Positions 63,582 through 64,000 of a DNA stretch of 64,000 bases are shown here, in pieces. The first letter of the stretch is position 1. Each line of letters starts with the position of its first letter. A model generated the notes under the pieces. The model was not told where the DNA came from, did no database searches, and was given only the letters and a program-made list of their open reading frames with translations. This DNA is from Aquimarina mycalae (lineage in GTDB: Bacteria > Bacteroidota > Bacteroidia > Flavobacteriales > Flavobacteriaceae). The position numbers and the translations under genes are program-made. The stretch is taken from NCBI RefSeq assembly GCF_029906345.1, contig NZ_JARYGY010000002.1, positions 587,901-651,900 of the forward strand, written 5' to 3'.

Positions 63582-64000
63582 CTACATTCCAGTTCTAATG
63601 GCTTCTACAGGATCCAATCTGGCAGCCATCCAGGCAGGAAAAATACCAGCAATTAACCCTATCAATGTAGACCAAAACATACCCCAAAACATATTGGAAG
63701 AAGATAATATAAATTCGAAATCTCCTGTAAGTTGCGAGGCTCCCTTAGAAATCAACCAGACAAAAAACAATCCTATTAACCCTCCGAAAATAGCCAGAAT
63801 AACCGCTTCAAATAAAAACTGAAGTAAAATAAACTTCTTTTTAGCTCCCAAAGCTTTTTGAATACCAATTAAGTTTGTACGTTCTTTTACACTTACAAAC
63901 ATAATATTTGCTATTCCAAAACCTCCTACTAATAGCGCAAAGCCTCCAATGAACCCTCCAATTTTGGACATGGTTCCTGTAATATTATCTATAAAATCTG
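63582..64000 (-). CDS. ABC transporter permease (MacB/FtsX type), partial
   Basis: C-terminal 139 codons; the frame is open to the right window edge, so the start lies outside. Membrane helices at the ends of FIGGFALLVGGFGIANIMFVS, FLFEAVILAIFGGLIGLFFVWLI and FWGMFWSTLIGLIAGIFPAWMAA, with the MacB-type ERTNLIGIQKALGAKK cytoplasmic loop and the end RLDPVEAIRTGM. Leftward, convergent with the gene before it. Probably one permease of a MacAB- or LolCDE-like exporter. Confidence 0.9.
   Translation of the reverse strand, partial: DFIDNITGTMSKIGGFIGGFALLVGGFGIANIMFVSVKERTNLIGIQKALGAKKKFILLQFLFEAVILAIFGGLIGLFFVWLISKGASQLTGDFEFILSSSNMFWGMFWSTLIGLIAGIFPAWMAARLDPVEAIRTGM

Overview
The window looks like a chromosomal segment of a marine-type member of the Flavobacteriaceae (Bacteroidota). 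The evidence is AT-rich DNA, promoters of the TAnnTTTG type, starts without Shine-Dalgarno sites, a type IX secretion sorting domain, carboxypeptidase-regulatory-like domains on outer-membrane proteins, DUF5686, LytS/LytTR signalling and paired ExbD proteins. The genus cannot be fixed by reading alone; Aquimarina or a relative is a reasonable guess.

Layout. 0-5 kb is a translation core: rplM-rpsI, rpsB, tsf, pyrH, frr, with structured leaders and intrinsic terminators between genes. 5-10 kb holds a DUF5686 outer-membrane protein and an RND/MMPL exporter. asnS follows at 10.6-12.1 kb. From 12.1 to 40.1 kb lies a long stretch of accessory genes: a katG-ankyrin group; a leftward operon of TonB-dependent receptor, serine hydrolase (frameshifted here), LytS-type kinase and LytTR regulator; an XRE regulator facing a rightward membrane-stress cluster (YbjN, PspA, YbjQ, a small membrane peptide, NfeD-like, flotillin, several small proteins and a 1638-residue AAA ATPase); a MarR-GNAT pair; a CBM21 lipoprotein; and a lipoprotein/membrane protein/histidine kinase/LuxR-type regulator group. 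From 40.1 kb core-like genes resume: rpoN, a membrane protein, a porin-family protein, two ExbD pairs with an ExbB/TolQ protein, tRNA-Ser, asparaginase and TatD. I recall asnS and rpoN being close neighbours in many flavobacteria, so the 28 kb between them may be inserted; this is inference.

49-57 kb carries an ECF sigma factor with a TPR anti-sigma-like partner (leftward), divergent from a lipoprotein, a PKD-domain protein, a TPR-CHAT protease and a retropepsin-like protease, the last three overlapping. 57.6-63.3 kb has a Tat-like secreted protein, a formyltransferase, two tail-collar proteins and a T9SS cargo protein with four 300-bp repeats. The window ends inside an ABC transporter permease gene.

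The most interesting system is the PspA-NfeD-flotillin-AAA cluster at 22.3-33.6 kb, preceded by an XRE regulator and repeated TTTGCTAATTTTA-like boxes. Next come the two-protease CHAT/retropepsin cassette and a GIY-YIG gene enclosed in REP-like repeats. Several genes were given later starts than the longest open frame allows, and five small ORFs below 60 residues are added with varied confidence.
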